Shown here: piece by piece, positions 43,511 through 51,587 of the stretch | How the letters are laid out: each line of letters begins with the position of its first letter | How positions within the stretch are numbered: position 1 is the stretch's first letter | NCBI GenBank assembly: GCA_040769385.1 | Contig: JAXGLD010000003.1 | Span: 372,001-436,000, forward strand | DNA from: PHAA01 sp022706565 | GTDB lineage: Bacteria; Bacillota; Syntrophomonadia; Syntrophomonadales; Syntrophomonadaceae | DNA: 64,000 nucleotides | Direction: 5' to 3' | Notes under the pieces: generated by a model | Told to the model about the DNA's origin: nothing | What the model saw: the letters and a program-made list of their open reading frames with translations, nothing else | The model's database searches: none | Program-made: the position numbers and the translations under genes

Positions 43511-44974
43511 CTATTGGCAATTTTTGAACCAAGTGGTCAGGGTTTCTGCATCGGCGCCGAGAATACCGGCTAAACCAAAGCTGGCCTGGGAGGCCAAATC
43601 AAGGTTGAAGCTGAGCATGCCGGCGCGGCGCTGCCAGGGAGTCGAACTAACCGAGAAGGATTGCACCTTGCAGTTGGGCACTACGAACGTGGTGCGGGCC
43701 AGGCTGCGGGAGCGCACCGCGAGCAAATTGTCGTGTAATCCCCAGCCAGCGCTGCGATAAGTCCAGAACCCCCACAGCCCGCCCAACAGGGGCAAGGCCA
43801 GAGCCGGCTCCCACCGAGACAGCCAGACCAGCGACGCCAAAGCCAGCACCAGGGCGGGGATGAAGCCCCGGAGTATATAGCGGCGCTTGGCTTGGGCAGG
43901 CAAGGGCTGCAAGGCAATCTCTCTCTCCCCGGCAAACTCCGGCAGGAATTCCTCCAGCAGGGGCGCCAAGTCCCTTTGCCGTACCATCGGCCACAGCAGC
44001 GTCTTTTCCCGGTCCTTTTGCCCATAACCGGCGCTTTCCACGTAAATGCTGGTGTAACCCAACGGTTGCCGCAGCACCCCCTCCACCAGGCGAACGGCCT
44101 GAATACGCCTGACTGGTATGGAGATCTGACGCCGCTGCAGCAGTCCATAAACCATTTGCAGCCGATCACCGCTGCGGGTCAGGGTAAACCCGCCATATTT
44201 CAAGACCATTCCCAGCGCCGTAAGTAGCCACAAGGCCAAAAGCGCGGGAACCACCAGGTAAATCAAGTTGGCCTGGTTCCAAATCCAGGCGAAATACTGC
44301 TCCCAATCCAATTGCAGCCCGATATCGTCCAGCAACGTAAATGCCCCGGAGAATACAGAAAGCACTAAACCCAGGGCGCCGCCGGAAGTGGCGCCAAACA
44401 GGAACAACTGGCTATTAGCAGCCCGTCTTAAAAACGCAGCCGACAGATCTATAGCTTCAGCATCAGCTGTGGCATCAGTTGCGGTGACATTGCCAGCCAG
44501 GATTGGGCCGGCCTTCCGTGTCACCACTCCGCCGGGTACCAACAACTCGTGCCGGAGGGCTTCGGCGTCTGCCGGGGTAAGCGCTGACAGTACCGCCTCC
44601 GGAGTTGAACCGCCGGCTGTTTCCACCTGTACGGCCACCAGATTGAACAAACGGTGCCAAAGCCCCTGGTTCAAATCGATGGACTGGATGCGCTCGCGCG
44701 GAATCACGCTTCTTTTATGCACCAACACCCCGTGTTCGATCACCAGGGCGCCGTTTTCCACCCGATAGTTAAACCGGTACCAGGCTAGCACGCCCCATAC
44801 CAGCAGCACCAGGACGATCACCGTCGCGGTGGCCAGCAGCCAGGCCGGCGAATAGTCTCTCCGGGATATGGCAGCAATGAAATAAACCACCAGGGGCAAG
44901 AAGAATTCTTTTAACAATTTGAGCGAGCTTAAAAGAATGCCCAGGGGGCGCAGGCGGCGGGGATCAGACAACAT
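43511..44974 (-). CDS. ydbT: bPH2-domain membrane protein (YdbT-like)
   Basis: A 487-aa membrane protein from ATG 44974 that overlaps the upstream gene by 11 bases. Several membrane helices alternate with bacterial pleckstrin-homology (bPH2) modules; the motif RxxIPRERIQSIDL-like (RSVIPRERIQSIDLNQGLWH) and its second copy (QISIPVRRIQAVRLVEGVLR) are visible, and a third lies near the C-terminus (NCKVQSFSVSSTPWQRRAG). The family is thought to act in the envelope (YdbS/YdbT); exact role not established. Located between the two SLH copies. Confidence 0.88.
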   Translation of the reverse strand: MLSDPRRLRPLGILLSSLKLLKEFFLPLVVYFIAAISRRDYSPAWLLATATVIVLVLLVWGVLAWYRFNYRVENGALVIEHGVLVHKRSVIPRERIQSIDLNQGLWHRLFNLVAVQVETAGGSTPEAVLSALTPADAEALRHELLVPGGVVTRKAGPILAGNVTATDATADAEAIDLSAAFLRRAANSQLFLFGATSGGALGLVLSVFSGAFTLLDDIGLQLDWEQYFAWIWNQANLIYLVVPALLALWLLTALGMVLKYGGFTLTRSGDRLQMVYGLLQRRQISIPVRRIQAVRLVEGVLRQPLGYTSIYVESAGYGQKDREKTLLWPMVRQRDLAPLLEEFLPEFAGEREIALQPLPAQAKRRYILRGFIPALVLALASLVWLSRWEPALALPLLGGLWGFWTYRSAGWGLHDNLLAVRSRSLARTTFVVPNCKVQSFSVSSTPWQRRAGMLSFNLDLASQASFGLAGILGADAETLTTWFKNCQ

Positions 44975-45446
44975 CGTCGGATACCCGGGCCAGGACCGCA
45001 ATACGATCCCGGAGTTCATCGGCAGCGTCCTCAGCCAGGGCTGGGATCTGGTGGGTGCCGGCGGCGGTGGAAATGTCCACGGCGGCCAAACCATAACGGC
45101 GCATCAAGATACCCTGGGCGGTATCCACGTGCTGGATACGCGCTATGGGAATTAGGGTTCGTTTAATAAACCACACGCCTCTTTGCAGGTAAACTTCCTC
45201 ACCGCTGACTTGGAAACGCCAGCGTTCCCAGCGCAGCCGGGGTAATATTGTCAACTCTAGCGCACCGTAGACCACGGCCGCCGCAATCGGCAGCCAGGCC
45301 AGCCAAGGCGTCCAACCAAGCGATCTGACCAGCAAGGCTGCCAGGCCATAGCCAACCGCCCCAAAGAGGAATGCTCTCAATATTCCGCTAATTCTCCACA
45401 CATGTAAAATGCGCAAATCAATCCGCTCGCTGGGTTCGGAACGCAA
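44964..45446 (-). CDS. ydbS: bPH2-domain membrane protein (YdbS-like)
   Basis: A 160-aa protein with two N-terminal membrane helices (FLFGAVGYGLAALLVRSLGW, AWLPIAAAVVYGALELTIL) and one bPH2 domain (RTLIPIARIQHVDTAQGILM). Overlaps the YdbT-like gene by 11 bases, as in other ydbS-ydbT pairs; the two likely form one complex. Confidence 0.88.
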   Translation of the reverse strand: MRSEPSERIDLRILHVWRISGILRAFLFGAVGYGLAALLVRSLGWTPWLAWLPIAAAVVYGALELTILPRLRWERWRFQVSGEEVYLQRGVWFIKRTLIPIARIQHVDTAQGILMRRYGLAAVDISTAAGTHQIPALAEDAADELRDRIAVLARVSDDVV

Positions 45447-45572
45447 TCTAAAGTGTCCTCCTTAACATTCCGGGGACAACGGCCCACTCTCTGCACCTAT
45501 AGTATTCCTAATACCGGCTCTTTCGACTCGAAATCCAGGCTGTTGCCTCACCATCCACATTATACACCCCTC

Positions 45573-45603
45573 CAATAACTTGGGGACAGGCCCTAAGTTA
45601 TTT
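45573..45603 (-). repeat. REP palindrome copy
   Basis: CAATAACTTGGGGACAGG then CCCTAAGTTATT, one mismatch; tail absent. Confidence 0.8.
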
Positions 45604-45732
45604 GCTGATGGAGCCTTCGCGGGGGGGAAAATGGAAGCGACATAACTATCCGAGGCCAATCCGAAAAACACCCCAAAAGATCCCAAGATATAACCTTGGC
45701 TTTTCCCAAGGTCATTTCCCTAGTCTATCAAA

Positions 45733-45762
45733 TGTTGTCAACAACCCCGTCCCCGTGACACC
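45733..45762 (+). repeat. Family B repeat copy
   Basis: TGTTGTCAACAACCCCGTCC then CCGTGACACC. Confidence 0.85.
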
Positions 45763-45831
45763 GTGACACGGTTTTCGTAACCGATAAGGACCCTTTTAAC
45801 AATTGTTGATTAGAATTCCAGAGTAATTATG

Positions 45832-45837
45832 TATAAT
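45832..45837 (+). promoter_or_regulatory. -10 box ahead of the c-di-GMP-II riboswitch
   Basis: TATAAT about 27 bases before the aptamer; TTGATT at 45806 is a possible -35 but the spacing (20) is long. Confidence 0.5.
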
Positions 45838-45861
45838 GATTATAAATACCATATTTTAACG

Positions 45862-45939
45862 TGTTTGGAAGCGTTGAACCTAAAGCTGTAATTTGGACGC
45901 TTAAAGCTTTAGGGGAGCTAGTAGCGTAACCGGCCAATA
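45862..45939 (+). promoter_or_regulatory. c-di-GMP-II riboswitch
   Basis: Matches the class II pattern: TTTGGAAGCGTTGA, paired CTAAAGC/GCTTTAG, TAATTTGGACGC (pseudoknot partner of GCGT) and the conserved GAGCTAGTAGCGTAACCGGCC. It leads SLH protein B. The terminator that follows (45929-45956) uses bases of the aptamer's 3' strand (CCGGCCAA), so ligand binding should prevent termination (ON switch, inferred). Confidence 0.87.
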
Positions 45940-45956
45940 ATGGCCGGTTTTTGTTT
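45929..45956 (+). terminator. Terminator overlapping the class II aptamer
   Basis: ACCGGCCA-ATAA-TGGCCGGT then TTTTGTTTT; its 5' arm overlaps the aptamer end. Confidence 0.88.
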
Positions 45957-46026
45957 TAAGGGGGTGGATACGGGAGCAGAAGGTTTTATTATGGTGAAAT
46001 CAAGACATCAGAGGGGGAGAAGCCAA

Positions 46027-47685
46027 ATGATCAAACTTCATAGTATGAGAAAAAGATCGATATTATTGTTTACCATGGTATTCGTATTGACCATGATGTT
46101 GGTGCCCATGAGCGCGGCGGCTCAGACTATCTACCCTGATTTGTCCGGTCATGAAGCCCAGGCGACGATTCAAGCCATGATAGATAAGGGATATGTGACG
46201 GGCTACGAGGATGGCACCTTCAAGCCGGACCAAAACATAAGCAGAGCAGAATTCATGGCGATGATCAGGAGCGCTTTTGGCGCAGAGATCCCCGCTCCCG
46301 TTGATCTCACCGGGGTAGAAGCAATGGCCTGGTATGTGAATGCCTGGTCTGACGGGGACATCGGCAATGGAGAAATTGCTGGTGCGGAAAATCCGGTTAC
46401 CAACGAAGAGGCGGCAGTGATATTCGCGCATCTGAAGAGTCTGGTGGCAGACGAAGCGGCGGCGGGCATATTCATTGACGCGGATTTGGCCAGTACCTGG
46501 AGCCGGGGGGCAATCGGCGCAGTATCCAAGGCCGGCATCATGAAGGGTTATACCGATGGCACTTTCCGGCCGGATCAATTTATCAGCCGGGCCGAAGCCT
46601 CGACGGCACTGAAGGCCGCCCTGGAATACACAATGATCAAGCCGCTATTTATAGTAAACAATCACTTCAAGCGGGCACTGGATATCGAAGGCGTCGACAT
46701 ACTGGGCGAGTCCATTGTGGTCTTCCACAGCAACTTGGAAGGGGCCAAAATCACTTGGAACGGGGTGACCCTCGAGGGTGTCACCACCGTGCAGGGCACC
46801 AATGCCATAAACGTGCCCGCCTTCGTGCCGGGTGAAGTCAATACCTTGTCCATCAGGAAACCCGGACATGGCTCGTTTAATGCCAGCGATATCGTTTGGG
46901 GTGAAACCGGTCCCCAGATCGTGAATGGCGATTTTGAAACCGGCGACTTCGAGGGCTGGCAGGTTGAGATCACAGGCTCGTTCCCGCAGATACAGAGTGA
47001 TACCGTGGCGGACGGTGTTTATGCTGCCTACCTTGGGGACGGCGCTGAGGGAATGTACCCGGGCAATGGGGCAGCTGCCATCAGTCAGGCCATATCCATC
47101 TCGGAATGGGGTACGCCGTATTTAAATTTGGACTACCTGATAAACGGTACAGATTACTACGATGTCGGTGGTGTGATCCTTAAGTTTGATGGCTTGAATA
47201 TTTACATCGACGAAACCCTCTTAGCAGAAATTCGATCCATTGATTCTTCCGGTTGGAAGAACGGCCAGTATGACTTGTCTGCTTACGCTGGTCAGGATGC
47301 CATGTTGACGATAAGTAGTTGGACAGCGGATGATCTTGAACCGGTACACTATTTCGTCGATAATGTATCGCTTTCCTATGGGAGCGTAACCGGAGAAGCA
47401 CCGACTCCGGTTAAAGTAACTGCAACCCCGATAAGGTATGGGCAGACTCTGTCAAATTCCATATTAAGCGGCACTTTCCTGGATCAAGACGGGAATGAGG
47501 TCAGCGGGACCCTGACTTGGCTGGAGCCTGATAAAACCGTGGATGGAAGCGGGGCTTACGTTTGTATCTTTACTCCCGATGACGACGGCAATTATCTGGT
47601 GGTAGCCAATACAGTCAAGGTTAATGCAGCCAAGGACAGGCATAAACGGACCAATATCAGAACAGTGGGCGGAACTGCCCACTAA
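46027..47685 (+). CDS. SLH-domain surface protein B
   Basis: A 552-aa exported protein; ATG 46027 follows GAGGGGGAG (the frame is open further up but without a ribosome site). The signal peptide, SLH domains and first part of the carbohydrate-binding-like region appear identical to SLH protein A up to codon 367. Then a ~210-base stretch differs and adds about five residues (NLDYLINGTDYYDVGG versus NFDYMVSGSDPDPG), and the C-terminal domain is again close to A's. This gene, unlike A, follows a c-di-GMP-II riboswitch. Confidence 0.92.
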   Translation: MIKLHSMRKRSILLFTMVFVLTMMLVPMSAAAQTIYPDLSGHEAQATIQAMIDKGYVTGYEDGTFKPDQNISRAEFMAMIRSAFGAEIPAPVDLTGVEAMAWYVNAWSDGDIGNGEIAGAENPVTNEEAAVIFAHLKSLVADEAAAGIFIDADLASTWSRGAIGAVSKAGIMKGYTDGTFRPDQFISRAEASTALKAALEYTMIKPLFIVNNHFKRALDIEGVDILGESIVVFHSNLEGAKITWNGVTLEGVTTVQGTNAINVPAFVPGEVNTLSIRKPGHGSFNASDIVWGETGPQIVNGDFETGDFEGWQVEITGSFPQIQSDTVADGVYAAYLGDGAEGMYPGNGAAAISQAISISEWGTPYLNLDYLINGTDYYDVGGVILKFDGLNIYIDETLLAEIRSIDSSGWKNGQYDLSAYAGQDAMLTISSWTADDLEPVHYFVDNVSLSYGSVTGEAPTPVKVTATPIRYGQTLSNSILSGTFLDQDGNEVSGTLTWLEPDKTVDGSGAYVCIFTPDDDGNYLVVANTVKVNAAKDRHKRTNIRTVGGTAH

Positions 47686-47738
47686 AGGAGTAAAGTGCTG
47701 GTAATAGTAAACCAGCCGCATTATCGTTAAACGCAATA

Positions 47739-47773
47739 AACCCGGGGCTGGACAAACTGGCTCCGGGTTTTTG
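47739..47773 (+). terminator. Terminator of SLH gene B
   Basis: AAACCCGGGGC...GCTCCGGGTTT followed by TTGG. Confidence 0.85.
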
Positions 47774-47922
47774 GTATCGTGGGAAAAAAGAGGAATTTTA
47801 GCAGATTGAAGCGTATTATATGATGGGGCAGTTGAAAATGTTGAACTGTTCCGCGATTGCCTGTCCAGAAGCGAGGAGACCGTCAGCAGCCTCCAGGAAA
47901 TTTTCAGAGGGTGAGGGTTGAG

Positions 47923-48942
47923 ATGTTTAAAGGGAAAACCTTGTTGATCACCGGGGGTACCGGTTCGTTCGGCAACGCCGTGCTGCGCCGGTTCCTGGCT
48001 ACCGATATCGGTGAGATCCGCATTTTCTCCCGCGACGAGAAGAAGCAGGACGATATGCGCAAGCTCTATCAAAACGACAAAATCAAGTTCTACATTGGAG
48101 ACGTGCGGGATGTGGCCAGTGTGCGCAACGCCATGTTAGGGGTGGATTATATTTTCAGCGCGGCGGCTTTGAAACAGGTGCCGTCCTGCGAGTTTTTCCC
48201 CATGGAAGCGGTCAAGACCAATATTATTGGTACCGACAACGTCATCACCGCGGCTATCGAGGCGGGGGTGAAGAAGGTGATCGGGCTGTCCACCGACAAA
48301 GCCGCCTATCCGATCAATGCCATGGGTATTTCCAAGGCTATGATGGAGAAGGTGATCGTGGCCCGGTCGCGGACGGTGGCGCCGGAGAAAACCCTGATTT
48401 GCGCTACCCGCTACGGCAATGTGATGGCTTCGCGGGGCTCGGTCATCCCCCTGTTCGTGGAGCAGATCAAGGCCGGCCAGCCCCTGACCGTTACCGACCC
48501 GTCCATGACCCGGTTCCTGATGAGCCTGGAAGAGGCGGTGGAGCTGGTGGTGTTTGCCTTCCAGCATGCCCAGGCGGGGGACATCATGGTGCAGAAATCG
48601 CCGGCCAGCACCATCGGCGACCTGGCGCGGGCATTATTGGAGCTGTTCGAGGCGGACAATGAGATCAAGATTATCGGTACCCGCCACGGTGAGAAGCCTC
48701 ATGAGACTCTGCTGACCAAGGAAGAGTACGTCAAGGCCGAGGACCTGGGCCGCTATTACCGGGTGCCGGCTGATCAGCGCGACTTGAACTATGATAAGTA
48801 CTTCGTCGATGGCAGCGTGCAGTTGTCGCAGGCCAATGAATATACCTCCAGCAATACCGAGCGGTTGGATGTGGAGGGAGTCAAGGCCAAGCTGCTGGAA
48901 CTTGACTATATCCGCGAAGAGTTGGCCCATTGGAGGAGTTAA
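47923..48942 (+). CDS. capE: UDP-GlcNAc 4,6-dehydratase/5-epimerase (CapE/FnlA-like)
   Basis: A 339-aa SDR enzyme that would make the 4-keto-6-deoxy intermediate on the route to UDP-L-FucNAc. NAD motif ITGGTGSFGN at the N-terminus; the short M-(x)3-K active site typical of this subgroup (NAMGISKAMMEK) replaces YxxxK. ATG 47923 follows GAGGGTGAGGG. First gene of a four-gene operon; the next ATG is one base after its stop. Short-type dehydratases (PseB, CapE) share this profile; the neighbours favour CapE. Confidence 0.88.
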   Translation: MFKGKTLLITGGTGSFGNAVLRRFLATDIGEIRIFSRDEKKQDDMRKLYQNDKIKFYIGDVRDVASVRNAMLGVDYIFSAAALKQVPSCEFFPMEAVKTNIIGTDNVITAAIEAGVKKVIGLSTDKAAYPINAMGISKAMMEKVIVARSRTVAPEKTLICATRYGNVMASRGSVIPLFVEQIKAGQPLTVTDPSMTRFLMSLEEAVELVVFAFQHAQAGDIMVQKSPASTIGDLARALLELFEADNEIKIIGTRHGEKPHETLLTKEEYVKAEDLGRYYRVPADQRDLNYDKYFVDGSVQLSQANEYTSSNTERLDVEGVKAKLLELDYIREELAHWRS

Positions 48943-48943
48943 A

Positions 48944-50056
48944 ATGAAGATACTTGTCACCGGCGCGAATGGCTTTGTGGGTAAAAACCTGATCGCGGAG
49001 CTCCGCAATCGTGGTGAACATGAGATTTTGGCTTATGATAGCGATACCGGTGAGGCCCGGCTGCATGAGTTTGCCCGGGAGTGCGAATTTGTTTTTCACC
49101 TGGCCGGAGTCAACCGTCCTCAGGACAACAGTGAGTTTGATACCGGCAACCGTGGATTCACGGCGGCATTGCTGGAGTTATTGCGGATAAACCGCAACTA
49201 TTGCCCGCTGGTGTTGGCCTCCTCCACCCAGGCAGAACTGGACAATCCCTACGGCCGCAGCAAGAAGGCTGCCGAGGATGTGGTCTTTGCCCATGCCGCC
49301 GACTGGGGGGCCAAGGTGATGGTCTACCGTTTGCCCAACCTTTTCGGCAAATGGTGCCGACCCAATTACAACAGTGCAGTGGCCACCTTTTGCCACAACA
49401 TCGCCCGCGGTCTGCCGATCCAGGTCAACCCCGACAATCCCGAAATATCGCTGGTTTATATTGACGACCTGGTTAGCGAATTCATGGCTGCTATACGCGG
49501 GGAGGAGTGCTGCCACCCGGACGGGTGCTGTTTCGTGCCGGAGGTCTATACCGTCCGACTTCATTATATAGTCGATCTGCTGCAGTCCTTCAAGCGCAGC
49601 CGGGTTGAACTGAGCGTGCCCGACCTGGCCGATCCGTTTACCCGCAAGCTGTACAGCACTTATCTGAGTTATCTGCCCGAAGGCGAATTCTCCTATCCGC
49701 TCAAGATGAATGTCGATGGTCGCGGCTCGTTCACCGAGTTTATTCGCACCGCCGACCGGGGCCAGGTGTCGGTGAATGTCTCCAAACCGGGGATCACCAA
49801 GGGCAACCATTGGCACCACACCAAGAACGAGAAATTCCTGGTGGTGAGCGGCACGGGGCTGATTCGCTTCCGCCGCTTGGACGGGGACGAGGTCCTGGAG
49901 TACCGGGTCAGCGGTGAAAAGCTGGAGGTCGTGGATATACCACCCGGCTATACCCATAACATCACCAACCTGGGTGAGACCGACCTGGTCACCATCATGT
50001 GGGCCAATGAAGCCTTTGACCCTGAGCGCCCCGACACCTACTACCTGGAGGTATAA
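48944..50056 (+). CDS. capF: Bifunctional SDR-cupin enzyme (CapF/FnlB-like)
   Basis: A 370-aa protein with an N-terminal SDR domain (MKILVTGANGFVGKN; YGRSKKAAED) and a C-terminal cupin domain (about residue 250 on; NHWHHTKNEKFLVVSGTG, where the His cluster can bind zinc). This two-domain layout is that of CapF, which reduces the CapE product to UDP-6-deoxy-talosamine. GGAGGAG precedes ATG 48944. Confidence 0.92.
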   Translation: MKILVTGANGFVGKNLIAELRNRGEHEILAYDSDTGEARLHEFARECEFVFHLAGVNRPQDNSEFDTGNRGFTAALLELLRINRNYCPLVLASSTQAELDNPYGRSKKAAEDVVFAHAADWGAKVMVYRLPNLFGKWCRPNYNSAVATFCHNIARGLPIQVNPDNPEISLVYIDDLVSEFMAAIRGEECCHPDGCCFVPEVYTVRLHYIVDLLQSFKRSRVELSVPDLADPFTRKLYSTYLSYLPEGEFSYPLKMNVDGRGSFTEFIRTADRGQVSVNVSKPGITKGNHWHHTKNEKFLVVSGTGLIRFRRLDGDEVLEYRVSGEKLEVVDIPPGYTHNITNLGETDLVTIMWANEAFDPERPDTYYLEV

Positions 50057-50071
50057 GGGCGGAAATAACTT

Positions 50072-50120
50072 GCAATAACTTGGGGCCTGTCCCCAAGTTA
50101 TTGACCCTCAAGTATTGGGG
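50072..50120 (+). repeat. REP palindrome copy
   Basis: CAATAACTTGGGGCCTG then TCCCCAAGTTATT, tail GACCCTCAAGTATTGGGG. An extra AAATAACTTG half precedes it. It sits between capF and the dehydrogenase. Confidence 0.88.
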
Positions 50121-50146
50121 GGAATGTATCGGTGAGGAAGGAAAAC

Positions 50147-50175
50147 GAGGCAAAAGAACCGTCCCCGCGCCTTGG
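50147..50175. repeat. Family C repeat copy
   Basis: GAGGCAAAAGAACCGTCCCC then GCGCCTTGG. Confidence 0.75.
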
Positions 50176-50202
50176 TGGAGTATAGAGGAGGGAAGGATTG
50201 CA

Positions 50203-51537
50203 TTGAGCAGCGAGAACCGCAATTTATATGAGGATATTGTCGGCCGCCGGGAAAAGATAAGCCTGGTGGGGCTTGGTTATGTGGGCATGCCCATCGCGGT
50301 GTCATTTTCGAAAAAGGCTGAGGTAATCGGATTCGATATTAACCAGAGTAAAATCGAGCTGTACCAGCAGGGGATCGACCCTACCCGGGAGGTGGGCAAT
50401 GAGGCGATCAAGGCTTGCAGCGTCGATTTTACCAGTGACGAAAGCCGGCTGCGGGAGGCGCGTTTTCATATTGTGGCGGTTCCCACTCCAGTCAATCCTG
50501 ACCATACGCCGGACCTGTCTCCGGTGCTGGGGGCTAGCGCCATTCTGGGGCGCAACCTGGTGCCGGGCTCGATTGTAGTGTATGAATCCACTGTTTATCC
50601 GGGTGTCACCGAAGAACTGTGCGTGCCCATCCTGGAACGGGAGTCGGGCCTCAAATGCGGCCGCGATTTCAAGATCGGTTATTCACCGGAGCGGATAAAT
50701 CCGGGGGACAAGGTGCACCGGCTGGAGACGATTGTCAAGGTGGTCTCGGGCATGGATGAGGAGACCCTGGACATCATCGCTAAGGTCTATGAATTGGTGG
50801 TGGAGGCGGGGGTGTTCCGGGCCGAATCCATCAAGGTGGCGGAAGCGGCCAAGGTGATCGAGAACTCGCAGCGGGATATAAATATTGCTTTCATGAACGA
50901 GCTGTCCATCATTTTTAATAAAATGGGGATAGATACCCGGGCGGTGCTGGAAGCGGCCGCTACCAAGTGGAATTTTCTGAACTTCACCCCCGGCATCGTG
51001 GGCGGGCACTGCATCGGGGTTGATCCCTACTATCTGACTTACAAGGCGGAGCAGTTGGGCTATCACTCCCAGATAATCTTGTCCGGCCGGCGCATCAATG
51101 ACGATATGGGCCGCTACGTTGCCGAGAATACCATCAAGAACTTGGTTCGGGCGGACATACCAATCAAGAAGGCGCGGGTTGCCATCCTGGGCTTTACCTT
51201 CAAGGAGAACTGCCCGGATACCCGCAATACCCGGGTGATTGACATTTTCCGCGAGTTGAACGAGTATGGGATCGTGCCCCTGGTATTCGATCCGGTGGCC
51301 GATGCCGACGAGGCCCACCATGAATATGGGCTGCGGTTCAATACTATTGATGATATCAAGGATGTCGACGCCTTGGTGTTGGCGGTGGCCCACGATGAGC
51401 TGCGGGAGTTGACCCGGGAAGGGCTGGACGGTTTTTTCAAAGACGTCCCCAACCACTGTAAAGTGGTGATCGATGTCAAAGGATTGCTCAACCGCAAGGA
51501 ATACGAAGCGGCCGGGTACCAATACTGGAGACTATAA
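50203..51537 (+). CDS. UDP-sugar 6-dehydrogenase (TviB/WecC-like)
   Basis: A 444-aa nucleotide-sugar dehydrogenase that oxidises C6 to a uronate using 2 NAD+. NAD motif VGLGYVGMPIAVSF; catalytic Cys in GIVGGHCIGVDPYYL; a Lys in the central helix region (VAEAAKVIENSQRDINIAFM). Of this family, the VGGHCIGVDPYYL block and length fit the UDP-HexNAc group (TviB/WbpA/CapL) better than UDP-glucose dehydrogenase. The start is TTG 50203 after GGAGGGAAGG; the longer frame from 50080 includes the REP and is rejected. Product likely UDP-ManNAcA or UDP-GalNAcA. Confidence 0.9.
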   Translation: MSSENRNLYEDIVGRREKISLVGLGYVGMPIAVSFSKKAEVIGFDINQSKIELYQQGIDPTREVGNEAIKACSVDFTSDESRLREARFHIVAVPTPVNPDHTPDLSPVLGASAILGRNLVPGSIVVYESTVYPGVTEELCVPILERESGLKCGRDFKIGYSPERINPGDKVHRLETIVKVVSGMDEETLDIIAKVYELVVEAGVFRAESIKVAEAAKVIENSQRDINIAFMNELSIIFNKMGIDTRAVLEAAATKWNFLNFTPGIVGGHCIGVDPYYLTYKAEQLGYHSQIILSGRRINDDMGRYVAENTIKNLVRADIPIKKARVAILGFTFKENCPDTRNTRVIDIFRELNEYGIVPLVFDPVADADEAHHEYGLRFNTIDDIKDVDALVLAVAHDELRELTREGLDGFFKDVPNHCKVVIDVKGLLNRKEYEAAGYQYWRL

Positions 51538-51538
51538 T

Positions 51539-51568
51539 CGAGGCAATAGAACCGTCCCTATGCCTCGG
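51539..51568. repeat. Family C repeat copy
   Basis: CGAGGCAATAGAACCGTCCC then TATGCCTCGG, between the dehydrogenase and the epimerase. Confidence 0.75.
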
Positions 51569-51587
51569 TATGGAGGTTTTTTACAAG

